Below, piece after piece: positions 42,142 through 50,162 of a stretch of DNA of 57,154 bases (within the stretch, counting starts at the first letter, position 1; every line of letters starts with the position of its first letter). The position numbers and the translations under genes were made by a program. The notes under the pieces are model-generated. The model saw only the letters and a program-made list of their open reading frames with translations, was not told where the DNA came from and did no database searches. Source of the stretch: Pseudomonas guariconensis (lineage in GTDB: Bacteria > Pseudomonadota > Gammaproteobacteria > Pseudomonadales > Pseudomonadaceae); assembly GCF_015680235.1 (NCBI RefSeq), contig NZ_JADLJL010000031.1:1-57154 (forward strand), read 5' to 3'.

Positions 42142-42780
42142 ATGCTGACGCGCTTCGCACCCCTCGTGCCACTTGCACTCGTGACCCTGCTTTTTGGCTG
42201 CGCCTCCCAAGGCCCTGTTTCCCAGCCACAGGATCAACAATCGCTCGCGGCGCATACCGCCGAGCTGATCAAGCCATCTGCCTCTTCCGTTTTCGGTGAA
42301 GCGCCGCTGGCCACTGAAGAAGACCTGGAAGCCTTTTCCAGCAACAGCAAGCCCTATGAGCTGCCGGCCCTGGCCGACAGTATCCTGGAGCGTGGCATGT
42401 CGCTGATCGGCACCCGTTACCGTTACGGCGGTACCTCGGAGAAGTCCGGTTTCGATTGCAGTGGTTTCATCGGCTACCTGTTCCGTGAGGAAGCGGGAAT
42501 GAAACTGCCGCGTTCGACCCGCGAGATGATCAACGTCGACGCACCAAAGGTTGCCCGCAATAAACTCAAGCCAGGCGACCTGCTGTTCTTCAGCACCAAT
42601 GGCCGTGGCCGTGTGAGCCATGCCGGCATCTATTTGGGTGACAACCAGTTCATCCACTCCAGCAGCCGCCGCAGCGGTGGCGTGCGCATCGACAGTCTGG
42701 GCGATCGCTACTGGAGCAAGACGTTCATCGAGGCCAAACGCGCCCTGGCCATGGCACCGACCACGATCTCGCGCAACTGA
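42142..42780 (+). CDS. NlpC/P60 family lipoprotein (peptidoglycan endopeptidase)
   Basis: Protein of 212 aa with a lipoprotein signal (LLFGC lipobox) and a C-terminal NlpC/P60 domain: GTRYRYGGTSEKSGFDCSGFIGYLF (catalytic Cys), VSHAGIYLG (His) and QFIHSSS (third polar residue, His). It probably cleaves D-Glu-diaminopimelate bonds in peptidoglycan stems. ATG 42142 is used; GTG 42136 is equally possible. A second copy of this family lies 140 bases downstream. Confidence 0.85.
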   Translation: MLTRFAPLVPLALVTLLFGCASQGPVSQPQDQQSLAAHTAELIKPSASSVFGEAPLATEEDLEAFSSNSKPYELPALADSILERGMSLIGTRYRYGGTSEKSGFDCSGFIGYLFREEAGMKLPRSTREMINVDAPKVARNKLKPGDLLFFSTNGRGRVSHAGIYLGDNQFIHSSSRRSGGVRIDSLGDRYWSKTFIEAKRALAMAPTTISRN

Positions 42781-42919
42781 TATCAAAATGCTGTACCCTC
42801 CGCGGCGGCGATGCTGAAAAGCTCGCCGCCGTGCGCATTTATAGAAAGCGTCTAATCTAATTCCTCAACTCTTTTGGCTTCGGCTGCGGCCGGACGGTTC
42901 CAGACAGGATGTTCTGACC

Positions 42920-43456
42920 ATGGCGATGTTGGCGCGCTTCGCATTCCTTTCCCTGGCGGCACTGCTCGCGGCCTGCTCCAGCCGAGCTCCGGCGCCTGCA
43001 CCGGTGGCCAAGCCGGTGGTGACCTTCAACCAGCAACCTGCTTTTTCCCCAGTGGCGGAGGATGTGTTGTTCCGCGCCATCGGCTTGGTGGGCACGCCTT
43101 ACCGCTGGGGTGGCAACACGCCGGACTCGGGGTTCGATTGCAGCGGGTTGATCGGCTATGTGTACCGGGACGCAGCGGGAATCAAGCTGCCGCGTTCGAC
43201 GCGGGAGATGATCGTGATGCGCGCGCCTAACGTGGATATCAATGCGTTGCAGTCGGGTGACCTGGTGTTCTTTGCCACAGGCGGTGGGTCGCAGGTCAGC
43301 CATGCGGGGATCTACGTGGGGGAGGGGCGGTTCGTGCATGCGCCGTCCAGCGGCGGGACGGTGCGGTTGGATTATCTGTCCAACAGCTACTGGGCGCGGG
43401 CTTACCTGCAGGCCAAGCGGGTGTTGTCGGCAGGGCACCTGGCGCAAAATCCCTGA
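42920..43456 (+). CDS. NlpC/P60 family lipoprotein (second, tandem copy)
   Basis: Protein of 178 aa. It has a lipobox LLAAC, a shorter linker than its neighbour, then the same domain: GTPYRWGGNTPDSGFDCSGLIGYVY, SHAGIYVG and FVHAPSS. The core GFDCSGxIGYxxRxxAGxKLPRSTREMI is shared with the upstream gene, so the pair arose by tandem duplication. Probably a D,L-endopeptidase anchored in a membrane. Confidence 0.85.
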   Translation: MAMLARFAFLSLAALLAACSSRAPAPAPVAKPVVTFNQQPAFSPVAEDVLFRAIGLVGTPYRWGGNTPDSGFDCSGLIGYVYRDAAGIKLPRSTREMIVMRAPNVDINALQSGDLVFFATGGGSQVSHAGIYVGEGRFVHAPSSGGTVRLDYLSNSYWARAYLQAKRVLSAGHLAQNP

Positions 43457-43546
43457 GGTTTGGTTCTGGGGCCAGCAACTGTTGAAAACGGCGCAAGTAT
43501 CGGATGGCGCCTGGGCTGGTGAGTGAGATTGGCGGTGAACTCACGG

Positions 43547-43640
43547 GCCAATCGCGGGACAAGCCCGCTCCTACAGGGGGACCGCGCAATTCTTGCGCCC
43601 GCGCCGTCCTTGTGGGAGCGGGCTTGTCCCGCGATTAGGC
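43547..43640. repeat. Inverted REP pair
   Basis: CCAATCGCGGGACAAGCCCGCTCC faces GGGAGCGGGCTTGTCCCGCGATT across about 40 bases. Confidence 0.9.
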
Positions 43641-43664
43641 CAGAACAGCCAACCAATTCAGTAT

Positions 43665-43802
43665 GTTTTTCGCCGCGCCCCGCCGGGAGCAATGCCGGAG
43701 CGAGGGAACCCCGGCGCGCAGCGTCGGGGCCGGATGCAGGAGCCAGCGGTTTTTGCCTACTTTTGCCCGCGTGCAAAAGTAGGTCGCCGTAAAGGCGAAA
43801 AG
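43665..43802. repeat. Probable dispersed Pseudomonas repeat (non-REP)
   Basis: This element has GGAGCGAGGGAACCCC-like text, then a dyad CCTACTTTTGC / GCAAAAGTAGG (43756-43783), then TCGCCGTAAAGGCGAAA. I recall near-identical text at many intergenic sites in P. putida and P. fluorescens genomes; that is memory, not a search. Confidence 0.5.
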
Positions 43803-43864
43803 CGCTAGTGGCGCCACCACCAAAAAACGAACCCCGCACGATCCAAAAAACCAAACCCAAACCC

Positions 43865-45181
43865 TCAAGACCCCCGGCTAACCCGCCAAACCACATCCCC
43901 CACATCATCCGCCACCAAAACCCCACCCCGCCCATCATTGACCACCCCCACTGGCCTCCCCATCGCCTTCCCCTCACCATCCACAAACCCCGTCAACACA
44001 TCCATCGGCTTCCCGGCAGGCCTCCCCTCATCATTGAACGGCACGAAGATCACCTTGTACCCACTGTGCGGCTTGCGATTCCAAGACCCATGCTGCCCCA
44101 CGAATGCCCCCTGCTCGAACGGCGCCGGCAGCCCCCCCGGCTGGGCGAACTCAAGCCCAAGCGACGCCGTATGCGGCCCCACCGCATAATCCGGCACGAT
44201 GGCCTGTGCGACCTTCGCCGGGTCCTGCGGCTCGACCCGCAAGTCCACATGCTGCCCGTAGTAGCTGTACGGCCAGCCATAGAACCCTCCATCCTTGACC
44301 GATGTGATGTAGTCCGGCACCAGGTCGCTACCGATCTCGTCACGCTCGTTGACGGCCGTCCACAACACGCCCGTGCGCGGTTCCCAGGCCAACCCGTTGG
44401 GGTTGCGCAGGCCCGACGCGAAGATCCGATGTTCGCCATTGGCCGGGTCGACCTCCCAGATCGCCGCCCGGCCCTGCTCCTTGTCCAGCCCGTTCTCGCC
44501 CACGTTGCTGTTGGAACCGACCGTGACATACAACTTCTTGCCGTTACGGCTGGCGATCACGTTCTTGGTCCAATGGTGATTCAGCGGACCCCCAGGCAGG
44601 TCTATCACCTTGCGGCCTTCCTGGCGTAGCTGCATGGCGCCCGGCTCATAATGAAAACGCAGCAACCGATCGGTATTGGCGACATACAGGTCCTTGCCCA
44701 CCAACGCCATGCCGAATGGCGAATTGAGCCCTTCGATGAACGTCGTCCGAATCTCTGCCACACCATCGTGATCGGCGTCGCGCAGCAGGGTGATGCGATT
44801 GGCACTGGGCACGCCAGCGCCGGCGCGCTCCATGACCTTGCGCATCACCCAGCCGCGAATCCCCTTGCCATCCTCAGGCTTGGGTGGGGCATTGGTCTCG
44901 GCTACCAGCACATCGCCATTGGGCAGTACATACAGCCAGCGCGGGTGGTCCAGCTGCCTGGCAAAGGCAACGACTTGCGTACCGGTCGCCGACTTTGGCG
45001 TGGCACCTTCCGGCCAGCCGGTCGCGGGCGCGATATTGATGGTGGGGAGCAGCGTCTTGCGCGGCTCCGGCAGTTGCGGCGAAGGGCCGCTGCCATCGCT
45101 CACATCCAGGCGAGCGGACTCGCCGCAGGCGCCGAGGCTCAAGACCAGGGCCAGCAGTATCGAAGTTCGCATCCTGTCCAT
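43865..45181 (-). CDS. Soluble PQQ-type sugar (sorbosone) dehydrogenase family lipoprotein
   Basis: Protein of 438 aa with a lipoprotein signal (LSLGAC) and a six-bladed glucose/sorbosone dehydrogenase beta-propeller: LDHPRWLYVLPNGDVLVAE, NSPFGMALVGKDLYVANTD, HWTKNVIASRNGKKLYVTVGSNSN and GLRNPNGLAWEP, which is the conserved (G)xRNPxG block. The likely cofactor is PQQ or a heme-free variant; the substrate is unknown. The 3' end is extremely C-rich on the plus strand (G-rich coding strand). ATG 45181 follows TGAGGA. It diverges from the ART-domain gene. Confidence 0.82.
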   Translation of the reverse strand: MDRMRTSILLALVLSLGACGESARLDVSDGSGPSPQLPEPRKTLLPTINIAPATGWPEGATPKSATGTQVVAFARQLDHPRWLYVLPNGDVLVAETNAPPKPEDGKGIRGWVMRKVMERAGAGVPSANRITLLRDADHDGVAEIRTTFIEGLNSPFGMALVGKDLYVANTDRLLRFHYEPGAMQLRQEGRKVIDLPGGPLNHHWTKNVIASRNGKKLYVTVGSNSNVGENGLDKEQGRAAIWEVDPANGEHRIFASGLRNPNGLAWEPRTGVLWTAVNERDEIGSDLVPDYITSVKDGGFYGWPYSYYGQHVDLRVEPQDPAKVAQAIVPDYAVGPHTASLGLEFAQPGGLPAPFEQGAFVGQHGSWNRKPHSGYKVIFVPFNDEGRPAGKPMDVLTGFVDGEGKAMGRPVGVVNDGRGGVLVADDVGDVVWRVSRGS

Positions 45182-45326
45182 GCTCAGAATCCTCAGCGGA
45201 GCTTGTGAAAATTGAGAGTCGGATGCGTTGGAGTAGGTTCATTCGCTGCGTGCAGATCTATCTACCACCGGCCGAATGGGGCATTGGCAACCATGGCGGG
45301 CTCTAGATCACCAGGGCCTTCTTCCC

Positions 45327-47912
45327 ATGCGCAACATCCAACAAACATTGCTTCACAACCTCCAAGTACTCGATACCGGGCGCGCGCTGACACGGCTGAC
45401 TGACGATTTCCTGGACCATTTCCCCGACCCCTATCGACTCGCCCAGCGTCACGCCGAACAGGTCCTGCGGCGTCATACCGGCAAGGACTGGGATCCGGAC
45501 CAGGTCTGGTGGCACCAGTTCACCGATGCGGCGTCCAGCAGCCGGAGCTTCACGGGTTGGGCTCATTACCAACGCCCCATCAAGTCTCAGCGCTTCACCG
45601 CGCTGATGATCGAGCGCTTCGATGTGGGCTTTCAAGACGCCACGGACGAACTGGACCTGTATGGCGGATTTTATTCCCAGGGCCCGCATGCGCAGCGGTT
45701 CGACGAGCGCAACGAAGTGCCCATGCTCGCCCGGGATGTCCAGAAGGACTTTTGGAAACTGGACTTCGCCCAGGTCGTGCGTGACGACATCGAGAGGTTC
45801 TGGAGAGCGCGCGCCGACGATTTCCGGGTGCTGGCCAAGGTCAGCCTGCTGGCCCAATGCAAGGAGGCTGAGCAGGACGGAAGGATCACAGCGCAGGATG
45901 CCCGGCAAGTGCGCGCCCTCGTCTCGAGCGTGCTCGCGCGCTCCGGGCGAACCCCGACGCTGGAGGAGCTGCGCCAGGTAGCCGGGGAGGGGGAGGTCAC
46001 CATCACCGTCTATCGCCCGCGCGTGGGTAGAGCTTGCCTGTATATCCTGCGCCCTACCGGCGGGCGCGTGTGGCTATACATGCCCTACGACGAGCAGGCC
46101 TTGCGCGGGTTCGCCTCCGAGCAGGCCATGGCGCACTGGTTGCGTGGTTGGGCGGGCACTGCCGAGGGCATGCGACGATTGAGGGCGGCGGTGATCTTCG
46201 ACGAGCATCTGAGCGATGGGCGCGAGGCGGCCGTGGATGCCCTGCAGCAGCTCGCCAACAGCCGGAGTGATGCTGCGGCCCTGAAACTGCTCCAGCAATC
46301 CAGTACGGCGGGCAACAGTCAGCTGTTTTCCCAATTGCATGAAGATGCCAGAAGCGACATGCGCCACAACGCCCAGCTGATGGTCGACAACCGGCAATTG
46401 CGCAAGGCCATGCTCACCGGTTATCTCGCGGCCTTCATCAAAGTTGGCGCTTTGCTGGTGCCATTGTCGCCCGGTATCAGCCTGGCACTGCTGGCGGCGT
46501 CGGTGACCAAGCTCTGGCTGGACGTGGATGCGGCTACCCATGCACGCAGCCGTATGGCGCGGCAAGGGGCCTTGCGCGCCGCCATCGTCGATTCGATTTT
46601 CGCCGCATTGAACATGATCGAGCTCGGCTTCGGCGCCAGCCATGCCGCTTTGGCCTACCGAGCGCCGTTCCATGAAACGGACGTGTCGCTGGGCAGCTGG
46701 CAGCCAGTTGCGCAGCCCCAGGGCTTGTTCGAAGCCCAGGAGGCTAATGACATCCTGGATGGCCTGCAACAAGGCAGCCAGGCGCTGCGTGGCATCCGCC
46801 TCGATGCCACGGGAGGATGCTGGATCGAACTGCAGGGCCTGCCGTATCGCGTGCGCTATGGCACCGAGTTGAAAACCTGGCTCATCGTGCCCCCCGACAA
46901 CCCGTTCGCCTTCGGGCCGATACGCCCTGTACGCCTGAACGATGCGGGGGAATGGGAGTTGCTGGGCGCGCCTCGCCTGGCGGCGGGCGCGCCAGGAGAC
47001 GGGCTTGCCCAGCAGTCGTCGGCCTTTTGGGATGAGTACATGCTCACCGATGAACAGCGCAGCGAGACCTTGTCGGACGCCGCCTTGGCGCGCCAGGAAC
47101 ATCTGCTCGAGCAGGCCGGCATACCTGAACTTGCGAGCGACGCCGAACCGTTGGTAGACGATGAAGGGTTCGACTACATCGACGACCATGGCGCTGCTAC
47201 CTATACCTACAAACACGATGGCCGTTTCAGAAACCACCTGATCGATATCTACACCGCGGATGACGCCATCAATGATTACCTGCGCCAGGGGCAGCGGCAT
47301 TTCGACTATGCCGACGAGGTCAGCTATCTGGACAAGCTGGCCGACTCCCTGGAGCAGCTACCCGCCGACGCCCAGGTGCCTCTGTACCGGGGTGGTTGCG
47401 GTGAGCGCGGTACCAGTGGTGTGCACTTTCGCAGTGGGCGCTTCAATAAAGGTGACATTCTGGTCAATACCGACCTGACGTCCTTCACTGAAAACCCCTA
47501 CATCATTCGTAAATTTTCGGCCGATCCGGACAAGCTTTCGACCCGGGGTCTGGTAGGGGTTTTCGACGATACCTCCGTGGTGTTCGAGCTGCCGGCTGGC
47601 CGCTACCACAGTGGCAAACAGATCGCGCCGTTCTCTGCGCATAAATATGAAGTCGAGACCCTTTTCCTGCCAGGGGCGTACTTCCAGATCGATGAAATCA
47701 CCGAGGTCATCGGCGTCGATTACCGATTCGTCAAGGTCAGGCTCAACCAGGTGAGCAAGCCTCGAAGCGGCGCGGTGTATGACTTGCGCAGCGGTGAGTC
47801 GTTCGACAGAAGCGCCTATGTCGAGCGTTTGGGCGCGCCTCACCTGGTGGATCGCTTCTTTCCTTTGTCGACAGCCCCTGATTCATTTGACGCTCCCGGT
47901 CCAACCCTCTAA
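45327..47912 (+). CDS. Large putative toxin with C-terminal ADP-ribosyltransferase domain
   Basis: Protein of 861 aa (878 if it starts at ATG 45276). The N-terminal ~350 residues (LTDDFLDHFPDPYRLAQRHA, DQVWWHQFTDA, DLYGGFYSQGPHA) resemble the DUF6543 region of large Pseudomonas dermonecrotic-toxin-like proteins. A hydrophobic segment lies near residues 362-396. The C-terminal part (about 640-830) has an R-S-E type ADP-ribosyltransferase signature: R688 in LYRGG, T718-S-F-T721 in DLTSFTENPYIIRKF, and E775-V-E777 in YEVETLFLPGAYFQ. By family analogy it would transfer ADP-ribose to a protein, with the ExE pair suggesting arginine. No signal peptide, no immunity-like gene and no secretion genes are adjacent. 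Domain calls are by eye; the target is unknown. Confidence 0.7.
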   Translation: MRNIQQTLLHNLQVLDTGRALTRLTDDFLDHFPDPYRLAQRHAEQVLRRHTGKDWDPDQVWWHQFTDAASSSRSFTGWAHYQRPIKSQRFTALMIERFDVGFQDATDELDLYGGFYSQGPHAQRFDERNEVPMLARDVQKDFWKLDFAQVVRDDIERFWRARADDFRVLAKVSLLAQCKEAEQDGRITAQDARQVRALVSSVLARSGRTPTLEELRQVAGEGEVTITVYRPRVGRACLYILRPTGGRVWLYMPYDEQALRGFASEQAMAHWLRGWAGTAEGMRRLRAAVIFDEHLSDGREAAVDALQQLANSRSDAAALKLLQQSSTAGNSQLFSQLHEDARSDMRHNAQLMVDNRQLRKAMLTGYLAAFIKVGALLVPLSPGISLALLAASVTKLWLDVDAATHARSRMARQGALRAAIVDSIFAALNMIELGFGASHAALAYRAPFHETDVSLGSWQPVAQPQGLFEAQEANDILDGLQQGSQALRGIRLDATGGCWIELQGLPYRVRYGTELKTWLIVPPDNPFAFGPIRPVRLNDAGEWELLGAPRLAAGAPGDGLAQQSSAFWDEYMLTDEQRSETLSDAALARQEHLLEQAGIPELASDAEPLVDDEGFDYIDDHGAATYTYKHDGRFRNHLIDIYTADDAINDYLRQGQRHFDYADEVSYLDKLADSLEQLPADAQVPLYRGGCGERGTSGVHFRSGRFNKGDILVNTDLTSFTENPYIIRKFSADPDKLSTRGLVGVFDDTSVVFELPAGRYHSGKQIAPFSAHKYEVETLFLPGAYFQIDEITEVIGVDYRFVKVRLNQVSKPRSGAVYDLRSGESFDRSAYVERLGAPHLVDRFFPLSTAPDSFDAPGPTL

Positions 47913-47915
47913 CCT
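47887..47915 (+). promoter_or_regulatory. Sigma-70 promoter of the cob operon
   Basis: TTGACG (47887-47892), 17 bases and TAACCT (47910-47915) form a good promoter. The -10 overlaps the TAA stop of the upstream ADP-ribosyltransferase gene (47910-47912). Transcription should start near 47921, exactly at the riboswitch. Confidence 0.7.
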
Positions 47916-47919
47916 TCGC

Positions 47920-48127
47920 GACGTGTTTCAGGTGCCCTGCCAGTCAACGCTGGGCAGGGTGAAACTGGGAAGCCGGTGGGCGCCAGCGAAGGCGCGATTC
48001 CGGCGCTGCCCCCGCAACGGTAGGTGAGTCAAAGGCCGCGCAGGGCCACTGGGTGCATGCACCCGGGAAGGCGCGCGGTCCACGGGCCCAAGGCCCTGCT
48101 CACGAGCCCGGAGACCGGCCTGTCACT
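47920..48127 (+). ncRNA. Cobalamin riboswitch (leader of cob operon)
   Basis: The B12-sensing aptamer is visible from its conserved blocks: GTGTTTCAGGTGCC at the 5' end, TGGGAAGCCGGTG near 47966, GCTGCCCCCGCAACGGT near 48005, GGCCACTGG near 48044, and the B12 box GAGCCCGGAGACCGGCC near 48104. When adenosylcobalamin binds, such leaders reduce expression of B12 genes. About 130 bases between the box and the cobO start hold the expression platform, probably acting on translation or transcription of cobO. Confidence 0.92.
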
Positions 48128-48258
48128 GCCAACGGCATCACGGAGGGTGATGCGCGGTGCACTGTGGCGCGTCTGCCACGGCTCCTGCGCGTTCTCCGGC
48201 TGCCTGCCTATCGACCTGTCCTCGCCCTGTGCGCGGCGACAGCCTGCGGAGAACCCTG

Positions 48259-48870
48259 ATGAGCGAAACCACCGAACGCGACGAGCGTCACCTGGCGCGT
48301 ATGCAGCGCAAGAAGGCGATCATCGACGAGCGTATCGCCAATGCCCCCAACGAATGCGGCCTGCTGCTGGTGCTTACCGGCAACGGCAAGGGCAAGAGCA
48401 GCTCGGCCTTCGGCATGCTCGCCCGTGCCCTGGGCCACGGCATGCAGTGTGGCGTGGTGCAGTTCATCAAGGGGCGTAACAGCACCGGCGAAGAGCTGTT
48501 CTTCCGCCGCTTCCCTGAACAGGTGCGCTACCACGTGATGGGCGAGGGCTTCACATGGGAAACCCAGGACCGCCAGCGTGACATCGCCGCCGCCGAAGCC
48601 GCCTGGGCAGTTTCGCGCCAGATGCTGCAGGACCCTTCGGTGCAGTTCGTGGTGCTCGATGAACTGAACATCGCCCTCAAGCACGGTTACCTCGACCTCG
48701 ACCAGGTACTGGCCGACATCCAGGCGCGCCCGCCGATGCAGCACGTGATCGTCACCGGCCGTGCCGCCAAGCCGGAAATGATCGAGCTGGCCGACACCGT
48801 CACCGAGATGGGCGTGGTCAAGCATGCCTTCCAGGCCGGTATCCGCGCGCAGAAGGGCGTGGAGCTATGA
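48259..48870 (+). CDS. cobO: Cob(I)yrinic acid a,c-diamide adenosyltransferase
   Basis: Corrinoid adenosyltransferase of the CobA/CobO family (203 aa). It transfers the adenosyl group from ATP to reduced corrinoid. The P-loop is LTGNGKGKSSSAFG near residue 40. FIKGRNSTGEELFF and LDELNIALKHGYLDLDQVL are typical family blocks. ATG 48259 follows GGAG. First gene of the operon behind the B12 riboswitch; it overlaps cobB by 4 bases. Confidence 0.94.
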   Translation: MSETTERDERHLARMQRKKAIIDERIANAPNECGLLLVLTGNGKGKSSSAFGMLARALGHGMQCGVVQFIKGRNSTGEELFFRRFPEQVRYHVMGEGFTWETQDRQRDIAAAEAAWAVSRQMLQDPSVQFVVLDELNIALKHGYLDLDQVLADIQARPPMQHVIVTGRAAKPEMIELADTVTEMGVVKHAFQAGIRAQKGVEL

Positions 48871-50162
48871 GCCAACCCCGGCATTGCCCGGCGGTGCTGA
48901 TCGCAGCACCGGCTTCCGGCCAGGGCAAGACTACGGTCACCGCTGCCCTGGCGCGTCTGCATCGTAACCTGGGCCGCAAGGTTCGGGTCTTCAAGTGCGG
49001 GCCGGACTTTCTCGACCCGATGATCCTCGAACGCGCCAGCGGCGCGCCGGTGTACCAGCTCGACCTGTGGATGATCGGTGCCGAGGAAAGCCGGCGCCTG
49101 CTCTGGGAGGCGGCGGGCGAGGCCGACCTGATCCTGATCGAAGGGGTCATGGGGCTGTTCGACGGCACTCCGTCCAGCGCTGACCTGGCACGTCATTTCG
49201 GCGTGCCGGTGCTGGCGGTGATCGACGGCACGGCCATGGCCCAGACCTTCGGCGCTTTGGCCCTGGGCTTGGCGCGCTACCAGGCCGACCTGCCCTTTGC
49301 CGGGGTGCTGGCCAACCGGGTCGGCAGCCTGCGCCACGCACAATTGCTCGAAGGCAGCCTGAGCGAGGGCCTGCGCTGGTACGGCGGCTTGTCCCGTGAG
49401 CGCGGCATCGAGTTGCCCAGCCGCCACCTGGGGCTGGTTCAGGCCAGCGAACTCAACGACCTGGACATGCGCCTGGACGCTGCCGCCGATGCCCTGGGGG
49501 CCAGCTGTGACGCCACCTTGCCGCCACCGGTGGCGTTCGACGCACCTGTGTCGGCGGCCAGCGCCGCGAGTTTGGCCGGTGTGCGCATCGGCGTCGCCCG
49601 GGACGAAGCATTCGCCTTTACCTATGGGGCCAACCTCGACCTGCTGCGCAGACAGGGCGCGCAGCTGGTGTTCTTCTCGCCGGTCCATGATGCTGAGCTG
49701 CCGCCCGTCGACAGCCTCTACCTGCCCGGCGGCTACCCGGAGCTGCACCACCGTGCTCTGGCCGGCAACGCCCCGATGCTGGAGGCGATCCGCGCCCACC
49801 ACGCCCAGGGCAAACCCGTGCTGGCCGAATGCGGCGGCATGCTCTACCTGCTCGACGCCCTGACCGACGTGGCCGGCGAGCGGGCCGAACTGCTCGGCCT
49901 GCTGCCGGGCGAGGCGGTGATGCAAAAGCGCCTGGCAGCCCTGGCGCTGCAAGCGGTAGAGCTGCCCGAAGGCACCCTGCGTGGCCATACCTACCATCAT
50001 TCGCTGACCACCACGGCGTTCGAGCCGATCGCCCGCGGGCAGAGCCCCAACGGCGGGCGCGGCAACGAGGCGGTGTATCGCATCGGCCGCCTGACCGCGT
50101 CCTACGTGCACTTCTATTTCCCCTCCAACCCCGACGCGGCGGCGGCGCTGTTGCGACCATGA
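48867..50162 (+). CDS. cobB: Cobyrinate a,c-diamide synthase
   Basis: Glutamine amidotransferase (431 aa; the CbiA-type step) that amidates cobyrinic acid at positions a and c. The N-terminal ATP-binding part has APASGQGKTTVTAAL. The C-terminal class-I GATase part has the nucleophile Cys in LAECGGMLYLL and the conserved HTYHHS. Overlaps bluB by 4 bases (ATGA). Confidence 0.94.
   Translation: MSQPRHCPAVLIAAPASGQGKTTVTAALARLHRNLGRKVRVFKCGPDFLDPMILERASGAPVYQLDLWMIGAEESRRLLWEAAGEADLILIEGVMGLFDGTPSSADLARHFGVPVLAVIDGTAMAQTFGALALGLARYQADLPFAGVLANRVGSLRHAQLLEGSLSEGLRWYGGLSRERGIELPSRHLGLVQASELNDLDMRLDAAADALGASCDATLPPPVAFDAPVSAASAASLAGVRIGVARDEAFAFTYGANLDLLRRQGAQLVFFSPVHDAELPPVDSLYLPGGYPELHHRALAGNAPMLEAIRAHHAQGKPVLAECGGMLYLLDALTDVAGERAELLGLLPGEAVMQKRLAALALQAVELPEGTLRGHTYHHSLTTTAFEPIARGQSPNGGRGNEAVYRIGRLTASYVHFYFPSNPDAAAALLRP

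Larger units (their letters stand above)
43457..43864. other. Intergenic repeat-rich region
   Basis: About 400 bases between two convergent genes. It holds a REP pair (43547-43640) and a second, non-REP repeat-like element (43665-43802). No gene is supported; open frames here read through the repeats. Confidence 0.6.

Noticed and set aside
43523..43808. Short open frames in the repeat region after the NlpC/P60 genes
   Set aside because: Their translations are REP and repeat sequence (for example PACPAI / RGLVPR-type peptides), which appear in every REP copy.
46074..47300. Antisense open frame of about 400 codons as an immunity gene for the ART protein
   Set aside because: No Shine-Dalgarno, no recognisable domain, and typical shadow composition.
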